Source: an uncultured Pelagibacteraceae bacterium (GTDB lineage Bacteria; Pseudomonadota; Alphaproteobacteria; Pelagibacterales; Pelagibacteraceae). From it: a DNA stretch of 56,600 nt. The translations under genes were made by a program, and so were the position numbers. The notes under the pieces are model-generated. The model was not told the origin of the DNA, ran no database searches, and worked only from the letters and a program-made list of their open reading frames with translations. This document shows, piece after piece, positions 45,176-56,408 of the stretch (positions are counted from its first letter, which is position 1; every line of letters starts with the position of its first letter). The stretch is taken from positions 1-56,600 of the forward strand of contig CACOWD010000003.1 of NCBI GenBank assembly GCA_902630915.1. The letters run 5' to 3'.

Positions 45176-46732
45176 ATGATTGAAACTTATCTTAACAACC
45201 GCTTTGTAACTTTATACGTAATTCCTTTGGCAATGGGATTACTTACAGTTTTTTCTTTTCAACCGTTTAATCAAACAATATTAAACTTTTTAATACTACC
45301 GTTATATTTCTATTTAGTAATTTACATAAAAAAAAAATCAAAAAGTGTTTACAGAAAAAAACCATACAAAAAAAATTTATTCATTTTTGGAACTTCATTT
45401 GGTTTTGGATTTTTTTTAGGAGGGATACATTGGATAACTCACTCATTAACTTTTGATGAAAGTTTTAAAATTTTGATTCCAATTAGTTTAATTTTAATAC
45501 CATTATTTTTAAGTATTTTTTTCTCACTAATAACATTAATTTTGGGACCCATTTTAAATTTGAATTTCTCGTCAATAATTCTTTTCTCTGGAGGATTGGC
45601 ATTTTCAGATTACCTTCGTGCAAAAATTTTTACTGGTTTTCCATGGAATTTGTGGTCCTATAGTTTCTCCTGGAATTTAGAAATTATACAGATACTAAAT
45701 AAAACAGGATTATTTGCTTTCAACTTAATTTCAGTTACTATTTTCATGTTACCTGCTATTTTTTTTTTAAAAATAAGTTCTATTAAAAAATTTTTGTTAG
45801 TCATTATGATCCCCTCAATTCTTCTTATTTTTTATTTATATGGGAGCTATACAATCAACCTGAATAAAAAAAAATTAGACAGTCAAACTAAAAAATATAA
45901 TGTAAAAGTAATTTCACCAAATTTTGAACTTAAGTATGGCCTTTCTTTTGAAGAAATAAAATTAAGATTAAAAAAATTAATTCGATATAGCGAACCTGAG
46001 AAAAACAAACAAACACTTTTCATTTGGCCTGAAGGCGTCTTTAGTGGTTATAGCTATAAAGAATTATTAAGTCTTAAAGATATATTTTCTAAAAATTTTG
46101 ACAAAGACCATAACATCTTGTTTGGAGTGAATAGAAAAGATAAAAAAAAAGATGGAACCTACAACAGTTTAGTAATTGTAAATAATAATTTTGATATCGT
46201 AAAAGAATATAGAAAGCAAAAACTCGTTCCTTTCGGGGAGTTTCTACCATTTGAAAGATTTTTTAATAATTTTGGCCTCAAAAAAATCACAGAAGGACAT
46301 GGATCTTTTTTAAAAGGTGGACAACAAAGCAATCTAATAATTAATGATTTAAATATTTTACCGTTGATTTGCTATGAAATTATATTTACAGAATTAATAC
46401 AAAAATCTCATCAAAATACTAATATAGTAATTACCATCTCTGAAGATGGATGGTTTGGAAACTCAATTGGGCCTTATCAACACTTTGCTAAAGGAATTTA
46501 CAGAGCAGTTGAACACGACACTTTTTTTCTTAGATCTGTTAATAAAGGAATAACTTCCATTATTAACAACAAAGGTAAAGTAATTAAGAGGCTTAATCCA
46601 AATGAAGCGGGTAATATTGAGCTAGACGTACCATTAATTCAAAGTGAAAATAAAAATAAAAATGATTTGATATTTTTTGTTCTTTTAATTACATATATTT
46701 TTTACTTTTATAGGAATAGAAATGAAAGATAA
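45176..46732 (+). CDS. lnt: Apolipoprotein N-acyltransferase
   Basis: Lnt adds the third acyl chain to lipoproteins in the inner membrane. The 518-residue protein has about six N-terminal membrane helices (to about residue 225) with [13 protein letters not shown], then a periplasmic nitrilase domain with catalytic glutamate in IWPEGVF, lysine in [12 protein letters not shown] and cysteine in LICYEIIF, and a final membrane helix. It overlaps metK by 11 bases. Confidence 0.96.
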   Translation: MIETYLNNRFVTLYVIPLAMGLLTVFSFQPFNQTILNFLILPLYFYLVIYIKKKSKSVYRKKPYKKNLFIFGTSFGFGFFLGGIHWITHSLTFDESFKILIPISLILIPLFLSIFFSLITLILGPILNLNFSSIILFSGGLAFSDYLRAKIFTGFPWNLWSYSFSWNLEIIQILNKTGLFAFNLISVTIFMLPAIFFLKISSIKKFLLVIMIPSILLIFYLYGSYTINLNKKKLDSQTKKYNVKVISPNFELKYGLSFEEIKLRLKKLIRYSEPEKNKQTLFIWPEGVFSGYSYKELLSLKDIFSKNFDKDHNILFGVNRKDKKKDGTYNSLVIVNNNFDIVKEYRKQKLVPFGEFLPFERFFNNFGLKKITEGHGSFLKGGQQSNLIINDLNILPLICYEIIFTELIQKSHQNTNIVITISEDGWFGNSIGPYQHFAKGIYRAVEHDTFFLRSVNKGITSIINNKGKVIKRLNPNEAGNIELDVPLIQSENKNKNDLIFFVLLITYIFYFYRNRNER

Positions 46733-47882
46733 CTACTTATTTACGAGTGAGTCAGTCTCAGAAGGTCATCCAGATAAAGTTTGTGATAGAATTTCAGATA
46801 TGGTTGTAGATTCATATCTGTCAAAAGATCCAGTTTCTAGAGTTGCTTGTGAAACGTTAACTACAACTAACAAAGTTGTATTAGCGGGAGAAACTAGAGG
46901 ACCTAAAATTGAGAAAGAAGAATTAATAAATAATGTTAGGAATTGTATTAAAGAAATAGGTTATGACCAACAAGGTTTTAGTTGGAAAACAGCAAACATT
47001 GATACTTTCTTACATGAACAATCTTCCGATATAGCAATGGGCGTCGACTCTAAAGAAAATAAAGATGAAGGTGCAGGTGATCAAGGAATCATGTTTGGGT
47101 ATGCATGTAAAGAGACCGAAGATTTAATGCCAGCCCCTATACATTTTTCACACAAAATATTAAGATTGATGGCGGAAGATCGAAAAAAAAATATTCTAAA
47201 AGGAATCGAACCTGATTCAAAAAGCCAAGTAACAATGCTGTACGAAAATAATAAACCAGTTAAGGTCACATCAGTTGTAATATCTACGCAACATTCTAAG
47301 GATTTAAATCAGGATAAAGTAAGAGAAATAATTATTCCATACATAAAGAAAACTATCCCTCAAAATTATTTAGTTGATTTAAGTCCTAAAGAAATTTACA
47401 TCAATCCAACTGGACAGTTTATTATTGGAGGTCCCGATGGTGATACTGGATTAACAGGGAGAAAGATAATCGTTGACACTTATGGTGGAGCTGCTCCGCA
47501 TGGTGGTGGAGCTTTTTCCGGTAAAGATCCAACAAAGGTTGATAGATCAGCAGCTTATGCTTCAAGATATTTAGCAAAAAATATTGTTTCAGCAGGCGTA
47601 TCAGATAAATGTCTAATTCAATTAGCTTATGCAATAGGAGTATCAAAACCTTTGTCTATATTTATTAAATTAGCAGATGAAGATAATGAAAAAATTGAAG
47701 AAGTAAAAAAAATTATAGATCAAAATTTCGATCTATCTCCAAGAGGAATTAGAGAAATGCTAAAACTTAACAACCCAATTTACGAAGTAACATCTGCGTA
47801 TGGTCACTTTGGTAGAAAACCCACAAATAAGGGTGAATTTTCTTGGGAAAAAACAGATAAAGTAGAATTATTCAATCTGTAA
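46722..47882 (+). CDS. metK: S-adenosylmethionine synthetase
   Basis: MetK makes SAM from methionine and ATP. Signatures seen in the 386-residue protein are [26 protein letters not shown] near 118-129 and [20 protein letters not shown] near 262-281. Its start lies inside the end of lnt, so there is no room for a separate SAM riboswitch. The stop is followed by about 50 bases and a terminator-like hairpin. Confidence 0.98.
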   Translation: MKDNYLFTSESVSEGHPDKVCDRISDMVVDSYLSKDPVSRVACETLTTTNKVVLAGETRGPKIEKEELINNVRNCIKEIGYDQQGFSWKTANIDTFLHEQSSDIAMGVDSKENKDEGAGDQGIMFGYACKETEDLMPAPIHFSHKILRLMAEDRKKNILKGIEPDSKSQVTMLYENNKPVKVTSVVISTQHSKDLNQDKVREIIIPYIKKTIPQNYLVDLSPKEIYINPTGQFIIGGPDGDTGLTGRKIIVDTYGGAAPHGGGAFSGKDPTKVDRSAAYASRYLAKNIVSAGVSDKCLIQLAYAIGVSKPLSIFIKLADEDNEKIEEVKKIIDQNFDLSPRGIREMLKLNNPIYEVTSAYGHFGRKPTNKGEFSWEKTDKVELFNL

Positions 47883-47934
47883 TCTTGAAAAAACCATAAA
47901 TTTCTTCTAAAAGTTCCTAAATATTGAATAATTC

Positions 47935-47961
47935 AAAATGGGCACTAGCCCATTTTTTTTT
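47935..47961 (+). terminator. Intrinsic terminator or attenuator in the metK-nusA gap
   Basis: AAAATGGGC (47935-47943) and GCCCATTTT (47948-47956) form a perfect nine-base stem with loop ACTA, followed by T to 47961. The T run ends at the nusA ribosome-binding site AGGAGAGG (47962-47969). It can end metK transcription, or act as an attenuator for nusA. Confidence 0.8.
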
Positions 47962-47974
47962 AGGAGAGGTAAAA

Positions 47975-49525
47975 ATGTTGAACAGAGGATTGGATAAATT
48001 AGAGCTTTTGAGAATCGTTGAAGCAGTCGCGAATGAAAAATCTATAGATAAAGAATTAGTAATAAATTCTATGGAAAGCGCTATTCAAAAAGCTGCACTA
48101 ACTAAATTTGGAAATGATAATAATATTGAAGTTATTATCAATAGAGAGAGCGGTGAAATAAAAATTCAAAAAGTTTTAGAAATAGTGGAAAAAGTGGAAG
48201 ACCCTGCTCGCGAAATTACTTTAAATGAAGCCAAGAAAAATAGAAAAAATATTAATGAACTCAAAGTTGGTGAAAAAATCTATGAGGAGCTGCCTCAAAT
48301 AGATTTTGGTAGAATAGCTGCTCAAAGCGCAAAACAAGTAATAAGCACTAGAGTAAGAGAAGCTGAAAAAAATAGACAGTATGAAGATTTCATAGATAAG
48401 CAAGGTCAAATATTGAGTGGGATTATTAAAAGATTAGAATACGGAAACGTAATTGTTGATTTAGGAAAAGCGGAGGGCGTTATCAAAAAAGATGAATTAA
48501 TACCTAGAGAGATTTTAAAAACTGGTGATAGAGTAAAAGCTTATTGTTATGAAGTTAAAAAAGAAATTAAAGGACATCAGATATTTCTTTCAAGGGCTCA
48601 TCCTCAATTTTTAGCAAAACTTTTTTTTCAAGAAGTTCCAGAAATATATGAAGGTACAATAGAGATTAAATCTGTTGCAAGAGATCCAGGGAGTAGGGCA
48701 AAAATTTGCGTACACTCTCAGGATTCGTCTATAGATCCAGTAGGAGCGTGTGTTGGAATGAGAGGGAGTAGAGTTCAGACTATTGTAAATGAACTGCATG
48801 GGGAGAAAATTGACATAATTAAATGGACTGAAGATCTGCCAACATTAATTTCAGAGTCTCTTTCACCAGCTGAAATTCAGAAAGTCTTAATCGATCAAGA
48901 TAATAAAAGAATTGATATCATTCTTTCAGAAGAAAATTTAAGTAAAGCTATAGGAAGAAGAGGGCAAAATGTTAGATTAGCTTCAAAGTTAACAAATTAT
49001 GAAATTGACATTTTGACAGACAAAGAGGACTCAGAAAGAAGACAAGCTGAATTCAAGGACAGAACTGAGAACCTTATAAAAAATCTTGAAGTTGACGAAA
49101 CTTTAGGACAACTTTTAGTCTCCGAAGGTTTTACATCAATAGACGAAATAGCCCAGTCTACCTCAGAAGAAATTTCTAAAATAGATGCTATTGATGAAGA
49201 GACTGCTAAAGAATTAATAAATAGATCAAAAGAAACATTGGTAAAAGAAAAGGAAGCAGTGTCAATTAAATTAAAAGAACTTGGAGTGGATGAAAAATTA
49301 ATTAATCTAAAAGGTATGACGCAAGGAATGTTGGTTATCTTAGGTCAGAAAAATATAAAAAAGATTAGTGAATTTGCCGATTTATCTTCAGATGAACTAA
49401 TCGGAGGTTTTGATGAAATTAAAGGAAAAAAAATAAGAATAGAGGGATACCTTGAGGAATTTGCTTTATCACGTAAAGAAGCAGACGATTTGATAATGGC
49501 AGCAAGAGAGATCGTTTATAAATAA
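47975..49525 (+). CDS. nusA: Transcription termination/antitermination factor NusA
   Basis: NusA binds RNA polymerase and modulates pausing, termination and antitermination. I use the ATG at 47975 (516 residues), which is preceded by AGGAGAGG and begins MLNRGLDKLELL; an in-frame start at 47924 would run through the terminator hairpin. Domains in order: N-terminal RNAP-binding, S1 (about 115-185), two KH domains (GACVGMRGSRVQ and KAIGRRGQNVRLA), and two C-terminal helix-hairpin-helix repeats. The rimP gene usually found in front is absent. Confidence 0.97.
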   Translation: MLNRGLDKLELLRIVEAVANEKSIDKELVINSMESAIQKAALTKFGNDNNIEVIINRESGEIKIQKVLEIVEKVEDPAREITLNEAKKNRKNINELKVGEKIYEELPQIDFGRIAAQSAKQVISTRVREAEKNRQYEDFIDKQGQILSGIIKRLEYGNVIVDLGKAEGVIKKDELIPREILKTGDRVKAYCYEVKKEIKGHQIFLSRAHPQFLAKLFFQEVPEIYEGTIEIKSVARDPGSRAKICVHSQDSSIDPVGACVGMRGSRVQTIVNELHGEKIDIIKWTEDLPTLISESLSPAEIQKVLIDQDNKRIDIILSEENLSKAIGRRGQNVRLASKLTNYEIDILTDKEDSERRQAEFKDRTENLIKNLEVDETLGQLLVSEGFTSIDEIAQSTSEEISKIDAIDEETAKELINRSKETLVKEKEAVSIKLKELGVDEKLINLKGMTQGMLVILGQKNIKKISEFADLSSDELIGGFDEIKGKKIRIEGYLEEFALSRKEADDLIMAAREIVYK

Positions 49526-49529
49526 TGCT

Positions 49530-51710
49530 ATGGAAAAAGATAAAAAAAAGACACTCACAATATCTACAAATCTAAAGAAAAAAATTGACACTTCATCAAT
49601 TTCAACTCAAGGTAAAAAATCTTTTTCTGTTCAGAAGAAGAAACAATTTAGACAAAATAAACCTCTTGGTAGAAATTTATCTAACAAAAATTTTGAAAGT
49701 TCTAAAGAAGGCAAGAAGAAAAATTTTGCTAGAAAATTTGTCGAACAACAAGCGACTAAAGATTTTATTAAAAAAGATGATAAACCCGCAACTAAAAGTA
49801 AATTAAAACTTAAAACTCCCGTAGATAAAAAAAACTTTAAATTGACAGTTTCGAGAGCCTTAAATGTAGAAGAAATTGAAATTAAACAAAGAAGCTTAGC
49901 TTCAGTTAAAAGAGCAAGACTTAAAGAAAAAAAAATCAAACCAGAAGGTGAAGAAAAAAAAGAATTTAAAAAAGTAATAAGGGAAGTAAAAATTCCAGAA
50001 CAGATTAGTATTCAAGAATTATCAAACAGAATGGCTGAAAAATCGAGCGAGATTATTAAATTTTTATTTAATATGAAGGTCGTTGCTACTATAAACCACA
50101 ACATAGATAAAGATACAGCAGAGTACATTGTCAAAGAATTTGGACATAGTCCAATACTTGAGGAAAAACCATCGATTGAGACTGATAAAACAGAAAAAAA
50201 ATTAGAGGGTGAGATAAAAAATAGACCTCCAGTCGTAACTATTATGGGCCATGTAGATCACGGAAAAACTTCTTTGTTGGACGCTTTAAGAGAGAGTAAT
50301 GTAGTATCCGGGGAGCACGGAGGTATTACTCAACATATAGGTGCATATCAAGTAAATACCGGTAATAAACTTATAACATTCATTGATACTCCAGGACATG
50401 CTGCATTCACAGAAATGCGAGCTCGAGGTTCGAAAATAACTGACATTGTTGTGCTAGTGGTGGCAGCCGATGATGGTATTAAACCACAAACTGTAGAAGC
50501 AATAAAGCATGCTAAGGCTGCTAAAGTTCCAATTATTGTTGCAATCAACAAATGTGATTTACCCAATAAAAATATAAGCAAAATTAAAAATGAAATGATG
50601 CAATATGAACTTATTTCTGAAGATCTTAGCGGGGACACACTTTTTGTTGAAGTCTCAGCATTAAAAAAAATAAATTTAGATAAATTAAAGGAGAGCATAC
50701 TTCTTCAATCCGAAATGCTAGATTTGAAGGCTTCATATTCGGATAATGCAAGAGGAGTAGTGATTGAGTCAAAAATAGACAAAGGGAAAGGTCCAGTTTC
50801 AACAATTTTAATTAATAACGGTAAACTTTTTAAGGGCGACCATTTTATTTGTGGGAACACTTGGGGAAAAATAAGAGCCATGATTAGTTACGAAGGAAAA
50901 AATATCGAAGAGGCCGTTCCTTCTATGCCAGTTGAAATTTTGGGTATGAATGGTTCTGCTTTCTCTGGAGCAGAGTTTATTGTAACAAAAAATGAGGATG
51001 AAGCTAAAGAATTGGTAAAATTTAAAAAAAACGACTCTTCGAAAAATCAAATAATCTCAAAAGACAAAGCCGTATTATTTGATAATTCAAAAAATAAAGA
51101 CGAGTTAAACATAATTATAAAATCTGATGTTCATGGTTCAAGTGAAGCACTAAAAATTGCGATAAATAAAATTGAACATAAAGAAGTACAAGCGAAAATA
51201 ATTCTTTCAGACATTGGAATGATAAATGAAACTGATGTTTCATTAGCAAAAGCTTCGAATGCAATTTTAATTGGATTTAATGTGAAACCTAGTAGAGAAG
51301 CAAAGAAGTTGGCTGAGGATCAAAAAATTAAGATAAATTTCTTTAACATAATTTATGAAGCGCTTGATTACGTTGAAAAATCATTATCCGGATTATTGGA
51401 ACCCGATATAAAAGAAACAGTATTAGGTAGCGCAGAAATTCAGAAAATTTTTAAAGTTTCTAACGCAGGAAAAATAGCAGGTTCGAAAGTTTTAAGTGGT
51501 GAGATCAAAAGTAAATCTAAAGCGAGAATTATTCGGGATGGAGTAGTCGTCCATAATGGAGAAATACTTTCAATATTTAGAGAAAAAAACCAGGTCAAAG
51601 AGGTAGGCGCAGGACTTGAATGTGGCATAAGTATAAAAGATTATATAGATTTCAAAGAAAAAGATGTGATCGAGTCATATTTGGCAGAAGAAATTAGTAG
51701 GTCAATATAA
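49530..51710 (+). CDS. infB: Translation initiation factor IF-2
   Basis: IF-2 is the GTPase that brings initiator tRNA to the ribosome. The 726-residue protein has a short lysine-rich N-terminal region (1-165), the IF2 N-domain (SIQELSNRMAEK), then the G domain with GHVDHGKTSLLDAL near 237-250, DTPGHAAF and NKCDLP, followed by the beta barrels and C-terminal domains. The ylxR gene common between nusA and infB is missing; the gap is four bases. Confidence 0.98.
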   Translation: MEKDKKKTLTISTNLKKKIDTSSISTQGKKSFSVQKKKQFRQNKPLGRNLSNKNFESSKEGKKKNFARKFVEQQATKDFIKKDDKPATKSKLKLKTPVDKKNFKLTVSRALNVEEIEIKQRSLASVKRARLKEKKIKPEGEEKKEFKKVIREVKIPEQISIQELSNRMAEKSSEIIKFLFNMKVVATINHNIDKDTAEYIVKEFGHSPILEEKPSIETDKTEKKLEGEIKNRPPVVTIMGHVDHGKTSLLDALRESNVVSGEHGGITQHIGAYQVNTGNKLITFIDTPGHAAFTEMRARGSKITDIVVLVVAADDGIKPQTVEAIKHAKAAKVPIIVAINKCDLPNKNISKIKNEMMQYELISEDLSGDTLFVEVSALKKINLDKLKESILLQSEMLDLKASYSDNARGVVIESKIDKGKGPVSTILINNGKLFKGDHFICGNTWGKIRAMISYEGKNIEEAVPSMPVEILGMNGSAFSGAEFIVTKNEDEAKELVKFKKNDSSKNQIISKDKAVLFDNSKNKDELNIIIKSDVHGSSEALKIAINKIEHKEVQAKIILSDIGMINETDVSLAKASNAILIGFNVKPSREAKKLAEDQKIKINFFNIIYEALDYVEKSLSGLLEPDIKETVLGSAEIQKIFKVSNAGKIAGSKVLSGEIKSKSKARIIRDGVVVHNGEILSIFREKNQVKEVGAGLECGISIKDYIDFKEKDVIESYLAEEISRSI

Positions 51711-52108
51711 TGAATAACCAAATGTCCCAACAACCGTTTAGTCAAAGACAACTTCGAGTTGGAGAGTTAGTTAAACAAAGCATAGGTGAAATTTTCATAC
51801 GTAATGAGGCGAAAATATCTACTATAAATTCAAAATTAATTACTGTTACAGAAGTCAGAATGACACCGGATCTTAAAACAGCCAGGGTCTACGTTATTCC
51901 ATTAGGAGGTATAGATACAAAAGAAACAGTAAAAATCTTGACGGAATACTCTCATCTTGTTAGAAAAGCCCTGTCTAAAAGGCTAGATATAAAGTTTCTT
52001 CCTAAACTCACATTTGTTGAAGATAACTCTTTTGAATATGCTGAAAAGATTGAAAAAATTATAAAGAAAAATAAAGACAATGATAAAGAAAAAAAAAGAC
52101 GTAATTAA
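51710..52108 (+). CDS. rbfA: Ribosome-binding factor A
   Basis: RbfA helps mature the 30S subunit at low temperature. The 132-residue protein has the KH-like core: RVGELVKQSIGEI, VTEVRMTPDLKTARVYV and the C-terminal LPKLTFVEDNSFEYAEKIEKII. Its stop-start with infB is TAATG. Its last 29 bases overlap the start of rpsO; truB, usually between them, is absent. Confidence 0.94.
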   Translation: MNNQMSQQPFSQRQLRVGELVKQSIGEIFIRNEAKISTINSKLITVTEVRMTPDLKTARVYVIPLGGIDTKETVKILTEYSHLVRKALSKRLDIKFLPKLTFVEDNSFEYAEKIEKIIKKNKDNDKEKKRRN

Positions 52109-52340
52109 ATCACTTGCCCAACATAGTAAAGATGTCGGTTCTACTGAAATTCAGATTGGACTATTAACTGATAAGATCTCAAAGTTATCTGATCATTTTA
52201 AAAAATTTAAAAAAGATAAACACTCGACTTTAGGATTGAACAAGTCTGTAAACAAAAGAAAAAAACTTTTGGTATACTTAAAAAAGAAAAATCCTGATTC
52301 TTATCTTAAAGTGATAAAGCAATTAAATTTAAGGAAATAA
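52080..52340 (+). CDS. rpsO: 30S ribosomal protein S15
   Basis: S15 binds 16S rRNA early in 30S assembly. The 86-residue protein shows the S15 pattern [22 protein letters not shown] and [18 protein letters not shown]. The ATG at 52080 gives nearly the normal length of 89 and lies within rbfA. Its stop overlaps the pnp ATG (TAATG), and rpsO-pnp is the universal order. Confidence 0.96.
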   Translation: MIKKKKDVIKSLAQHSKDVGSTEIQIGLLTDKISKLSDHFKKFKKDKHSTLGLNKSVNKRKKLLVYLKKKNPDSYLKVIKQLNLRK

Positions 52341-54412
52341 TGTTCAAAATTTTTAAAGAAGAAATAGAGGTTAATGGTAAAAAATTAACTTTAGAAACTG
52401 GGAAGATAGCACGTCAAGCTGATGGAGCTATTATAGCATCATTAGGAGAAACAGTCGTCATTGCAACAGCAGTTGGAGCCAAAAAAGTTGCTGAAGGGCA
52501 AGACTACTTTCCTTTATCTGTCAATTATCAAGAAAAATACTACGCTGCAGGTAAAATACCCGGAGGCTATTTTAAAAGAGAGGCTCGACCTACTGAAGCT
52601 GAAACCTTAATATCTAGATTGATAGATAGGCCTATTAGACCTTTGTTCCCATCTGGATTTATGAATGAAGTGCAAGTGCTTCCGACAGTTTTATCTTACG
52701 ATAGTGAAAATCAACCAGACATCTTATCAATTATAGCCTCATCTGCAGCTTTAGCAATATCAGGATTACCTTTCTTGGGACCAATAGCTGCTAGTAGAGT
52801 TGGATATAAAGATGGCAAATATATATTAAATCCTTCAGTTGAAGAATTAAAAGAGTCACAATTAGATTTAGTAGTAGCCGGGACCAAAGATGCAGTTTTA
52901 ATGGTCGAGTCTGAAACTTCAGGTTTATCTGAAAAAATAATGTTAGATGCTGTAAAATTTGGTCACGAAAAATTTGTACCCATAATTGAAGCTATTGAAA
53001 AGTTAGCAAAAAAAGCTAGTAAACCAAAATGGGAAGTAGAAGAAGTTGATCACTCTGAAATTAAAAAGAAAATTGGGGGAAAATTTGAAAATGATTTAAG
53101 AAGTGCATTTAAAGAAATTGATAAGAAAAAGAGATCAACAGCGATTTCTGAAATAGAGTCACAATGTAAAGAAATGTTTTCTGAAGACGAGAACATAACA
53201 GATAATCAAGTAATGTCTCAATTAAAATCATTAGAAAAAGATATTGTAAGAACCGCAATCTTAAAAGAAAAGAAAAGAATTGATGGAAGAGGTTTGGCAG
53301 ACGTACGACAGATAAAATGTGAAGTTGGTGTCTTACCTAGAAGTCATGGATCTGCACTTTTTACTAGGGGAGAAACCCAAGCTCTAGTAGTAACTACGCT
53401 TGGAATGTCAGATGACGAACAAAGGCTAGAAAGTTTAGAGGGAATGCAAAGATCAAATTTTATGTTGCATTATAATTTCCCTCCTTTTTCTGTAGGAGAA
53501 TGTGGTAGAATTGGCACGGGTAGAAGAGAAATCGGACATGGCAAGCTTGCTTGGAGAGCAATAAATTCATCTTTACCATCCAAAGAAAATTTCCCATATA
53601 CTTTAAGAGTAGTTTCAGAAATCACAGAATCTAATGGATCATCGTCAATGGCCACAGTTTGTGGAACTTCTTTATCATTAATGGATGCCGGTGTTCCAAT
53701 TAAGGAACCAGTTGCAGGTATAGCTATGGGATTAATAAAAGAGGGTAAAGATTTTTCAGTGCTATCTGATATTTTAGGAGATGAGGATCACTTAGGTGAT
53801 ATGGATTTTAAAGTTGCGGGTACAAAAAATGGTATTACTTCACTCCAGATGGATATTAAAATAACAGGTATAACTTTTGAGATTATGGAAATAGCTTTAA
53901 ATCAAGCTAAAGCAGGAAGAGAACATATTTTGGAAGAAATGAATAAAGCTATTAAAACTTCAAGAAAAGAACTATCAAAGCATACTCCAAAAATGGAAAC
54001 AATTAAGGTTGATAAAAAAGATATAGCAACAGTGATTGGTAAAGGAGGTGCAACAATTAGAGAAATTGTTGAGACATCAGGCGCTAAAGTTGATGTTAAA
54101 GATACAGGAGAAGTAACAGTAGCTGCACCAGATGAAGCTTCAAGAAATAAAGCAATTGAATTTATTAAAAATTTAATTGCCAAGCCTGAGATGGGAAAAG
54201 TTTATAAGGGTAAAGTTGTAAAAATTATGGAGTTTGGAGCTTTTGTAAACTTCTTAGGGAAACAAGACGGGCTTGTACATATTTCTGAGTTAGCCGATAA
54301 ACGAGTTGCAAAAGTAGGTGATGTTGTTAAAGAAGGTGATGAGGTCTCCGTAAAAGTTGTTGGATTTGATAGGGGAAAAGTAAAACTTTCAATGAAACAA
54401 GCTTCTGCCTAA
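52340..54412 (+). CDS. pnp: Polyribonucleotide nucleotidyltransferase (PNPase)
   Basis: PNPase degrades mRNA 3' to 5' by phosphorolysis. The 690-residue protein has two RNase PH domains (first with [20 protein letters not shown], second with the phosphate loop [20 protein letters not shown]), a KH domain ([12 protein letters not shown], about 562-573) and a C-terminal S1 domain ([16 protein letters not shown]). It overlaps convergent fabI by four bases. Confidence 0.98.
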   Translation: MFKIFKEEIEVNGKKLTLETGKIARQADGAIIASLGETVVIATAVGAKKVAEGQDYFPLSVNYQEKYYAAGKIPGGYFKREARPTEAETLISRLIDRPIRPLFPSGFMNEVQVLPTVLSYDSENQPDILSIIASSAALAISGLPFLGPIAASRVGYKDGKYILNPSVEELKESQLDLVVAGTKDAVLMVESETSGLSEKIMLDAVKFGHEKFVPIIEAIEKLAKKASKPKWEVEEVDHSEIKKKIGGKFENDLRSAFKEIDKKKRSTAISEIESQCKEMFSEDENITDNQVMSQLKSLEKDIVRTAILKEKKRIDGRGLADVRQIKCEVGVLPRSHGSALFTRGETQALVVTTLGMSDDEQRLESLEGMQRSNFMLHYNFPPFSVGECGRIGTGRREIGHGKLAWRAINSSLPSKENFPYTLRVVSEITESNGSSSMATVCGTSLSLMDAGVPIKEPVAGIAMGLIKEGKDFSVLSDILGDEDHLGDMDFKVAGTKNGITSLQMDIKITGITFEIMEIALNQAKAGREHILEEMNKAIKTSRKELSKHTPKMETIKVDKKDIATVIGKGGATIREIVETSGAKVDVKDTGEVTVAAPDEASRNKAIEFIKNLIAKPEMGKVYKGKVVKIMEFGAFVNFLGKQDGLVHISELADKRVAKVGDVVKEGDEVSVKVVGFDRGKVKLSMKQASA

Positions 54413-55194
54413 GTTATATTTTTAGGGTCAGGCATACCCATTTTGTTATAACCAGCGTCTACATAATGAATTTCGCCGGTTACACCTGCTGCTAAATTAC
54501 TTAGTAAGTAAAGAGCTGAATTTCCTACATCATGAATATCTACATTTCTTTTTAAAAAGGAGTGATCTTCGTTCCATTTGTACAAAAATTTTGCATCTCC
54601 TATTGCTGAAGCAGCCAAAGTTTTGATTGGACCTGCACTAATTGCATTTACCCTTATTTTTTTTTTACCTAAATCTCTGGCTAAATACTTTACACTTGCC
54701 TCCAAGGCAGATTTACAAACACCCATCACATTGTAATTGGGGATAGCTTTAGAAGACTCGTAAGTTAGTGTTAGCAAACTTCCACCATCTTTTATTATTT
54801 TAGAAGCTTCTTTAGATACTTCGGTAAAAGAAAAGCATGAGATAAGCATACTTCTAAGAAAATTTTCTCTAGTAGTGTTTAAATATTCCCCAGATAATTC
54901 TGATTTATCTGAAAATGCTACGGCATGAACCACAAAGTCGATCTCTCCCCATTTTGATTTTACGTCTTCAAAAAGTTTTATAACCTCTTCTTTTTTTTCG
55001 ACATCACAGCTAAAAGTGACATTTGAATTTAGCTTCTCAGCAAGAGGTATTACTCTTTTTTTCAAAGCATCACCTAAATAAGTAAACGCTAATTCTGCCC
55101 CAGCTTCTGCAAGTTTTTGGGATATTCCCCATGCTATAGAGCGTTCATTAGCAACACCCATTATCAGACCTTTTTTTCCTTTCATTAAACTCAT
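54409..55194 (-). CDS. fabI: Enoyl-[acyl-carrier-protein] reductase (NADH), FabI
   Basis: FabI performs the last reduction of each fatty-acid elongation cycle. The 261-residue short-chain dehydrogenase has the FabI-type cofactor loop [13 protein letters not shown] and a catalytic Y-x6-K (YNVMGVCK); upstream LTYESS places serine-rich contact residues. It is the last gene of fabA-fabB-fabI, with its ATG overlapping the fabB stop by one base. Confidence 0.96.
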   Translation of the reverse strand: MSLMKGKKGLIMGVANERSIAWGISQKLAEAGAELAFTYLGDALKKRVIPLAEKLNSNVTFSCDVEKKEEVIKLFEDVKSKWGEIDFVVHAVAFSDKSELSGEYLNTTRENFLRSMLISCFSFTEVSKEASKIIKDGGSLLTLTYESSKAIPNYNVMGVCKSALEASVKYLARDLGKKKIRVNAISAGPIKTLAASAIGDAKFLYKWNEDHSFLKRNVDIHDVGNSALYLLSNLAAGVTGEIHYVDAGYNKMGMPDPKNIT

Positions 55195-56408
55195 TATTTT
55201 ACCTTTTCAAAAACCAAAGTAGCATTAGTTCCTCCAAAACCAAAACTATTTGACATTACAGAATTTAAATTCACATCTTTTTCAACTTTAGTAACGATTG
55301 GATATTTTTTTGCTTCTTCGTCCATATCATTTATATTGGCAGAAGCAGCTATAAAATTATTTTTCATCATTATTAAACTATAAATAGCTTCATGAACTGA
55401 AGTAGCTCCAAGTGAGTGACCCGCAAGAGATTTAGTTGAGCTAATTTTTGGTTTGTATTCATTAAATACTTCTCCAACTGCTTTTAATTCAGTAATATCT
55501 CCAACAGGCGTTGATGTTCCATGAGTATTAATGTAATCAATTTTATTTTTTGCTGTACTCAATGCCATTTTCATACATCGGACCGCTCCCTCTCCTGATG
55601 GAGCAACCATATCATAACCATCTGAAGTTGCACCGTAGCCTGTTAATTCTGCATAAATTTTTGCACCTCTTGATTTAGCATGTTCATATTCCTCTAAAAC
55701 TAAAACACCACCTCCACCAGCGATTACAAATCCATCTCGAGTTTTATCATAAGGCCTTGATGCCTTTTCAGGGGTATCATTATATTTTGAAGATAAGGCT
55801 GTCATCGCATCAAACATCGCAGTCATTGCAAAATGAACTTCATCACTACCACCCGCAAAAATAATTTTTTGTTTTCCTAGTTGAATTAATTCCATAGCGT
55901 TACCAATGCAATGTCCACTAGTTGCACACGCTGAACTAATAGTATAGTTAACTCCTTTTATTTTAAAAGGTACTGCAAGAGTTGCTGAAGCTGTACTCGA
56001 CATTGTTCGTGGAACTACAAAAGGCCCCATTCTTTTTGGACTTTTTTCTCTAGTCTTGTCTGCTGCTAATATAACGTTTTCTATTGAAGGACCGCCTGAT
56101 CCCATAATCATTCCAGTTGTTACATTGCTTACATCTTTTTCTTCAAGTCCAGAGTCTTTTACAGCTTCATTCATTGAAACATAATTATAAGCAGAACCTG
56201 GCCCCATAAACCTTATAAATTTTCTGTCAACATGCTCTTCTAGTTTAATATTTGGTTTACCGTGAACATGACTTTTCAAATTATATTCCTTGTATTCTTC
56301 AGAAAACGTAATCCCTGATTTTGCATTAAGTAATGACTTGTAAACTTCATCTTGATTATTTCCTAAACAAGAAACTACACCTATTCCAGTAACTACAACT
56401 CTTTTCAT
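55194..56408 (-). CDS. fabB: 3-oxoacyl-[acyl-carrier-protein] synthase I, FabB
   Basis: FabB elongates acyl chains, including the unsaturated intermediates made by FabA. The 404-residue condensing enzyme has the nucleophile cysteine in [12 protein letters not shown], the catalytic histidines in [11 protein letters not shown] and [12 protein letters not shown], and GFGGTNA near the C-terminus. Its position directly behind fabA (ATGA overlap) supports FabB over FabF. Confidence 0.95.
   Translation of the reverse strand: MKRVVVTGIGVVSCLGNNQDEVYKSLLNAKSGITFSEEYKEYNLKSHVHGKPNIKLEEHVDRKFIRFMGPGSAYNYVSMNEAVKDSGLEEKDVSNVTTGMIMGSGGPSIENVILAADKTREKSPKRMGPFVVPRTMSSTASATLAVPFKIKGVNYTISSACATSGHCIGNAMELIQLGKQKIIFAGGSDEVHFAMTAMFDAMTALSSKYNDTPEKASRPYDKTRDGFVIAGGGGVLVLEEYEHAKSRGAKIYAELTGYGATSDGYDMVAPSGEGAVRCMKMALSTAKNKIDYINTHGTSTPVGDITELKAVGEVFNEYKPKISSTKSLAGHSLGATSVHEAIYSLIMMKNNFIAASANINDMDEEAKKYPIVTKVEKDVNLNSVMSNSFGFGGTNATLVFEKVK

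Noticed and set aside
46681..46740. Possible SAM riboswitch before metK
   Set aside because: The metK start lies inside lnt with an 11-base overlap and no structured leader is visible.
47924..47974. Upstream in-frame extension of nusA
   Set aside because: It would read through the terminator hairpin and has no ribosome-binding site, while the ATG at 47975 follows AGGAGAGG and fits the family start.
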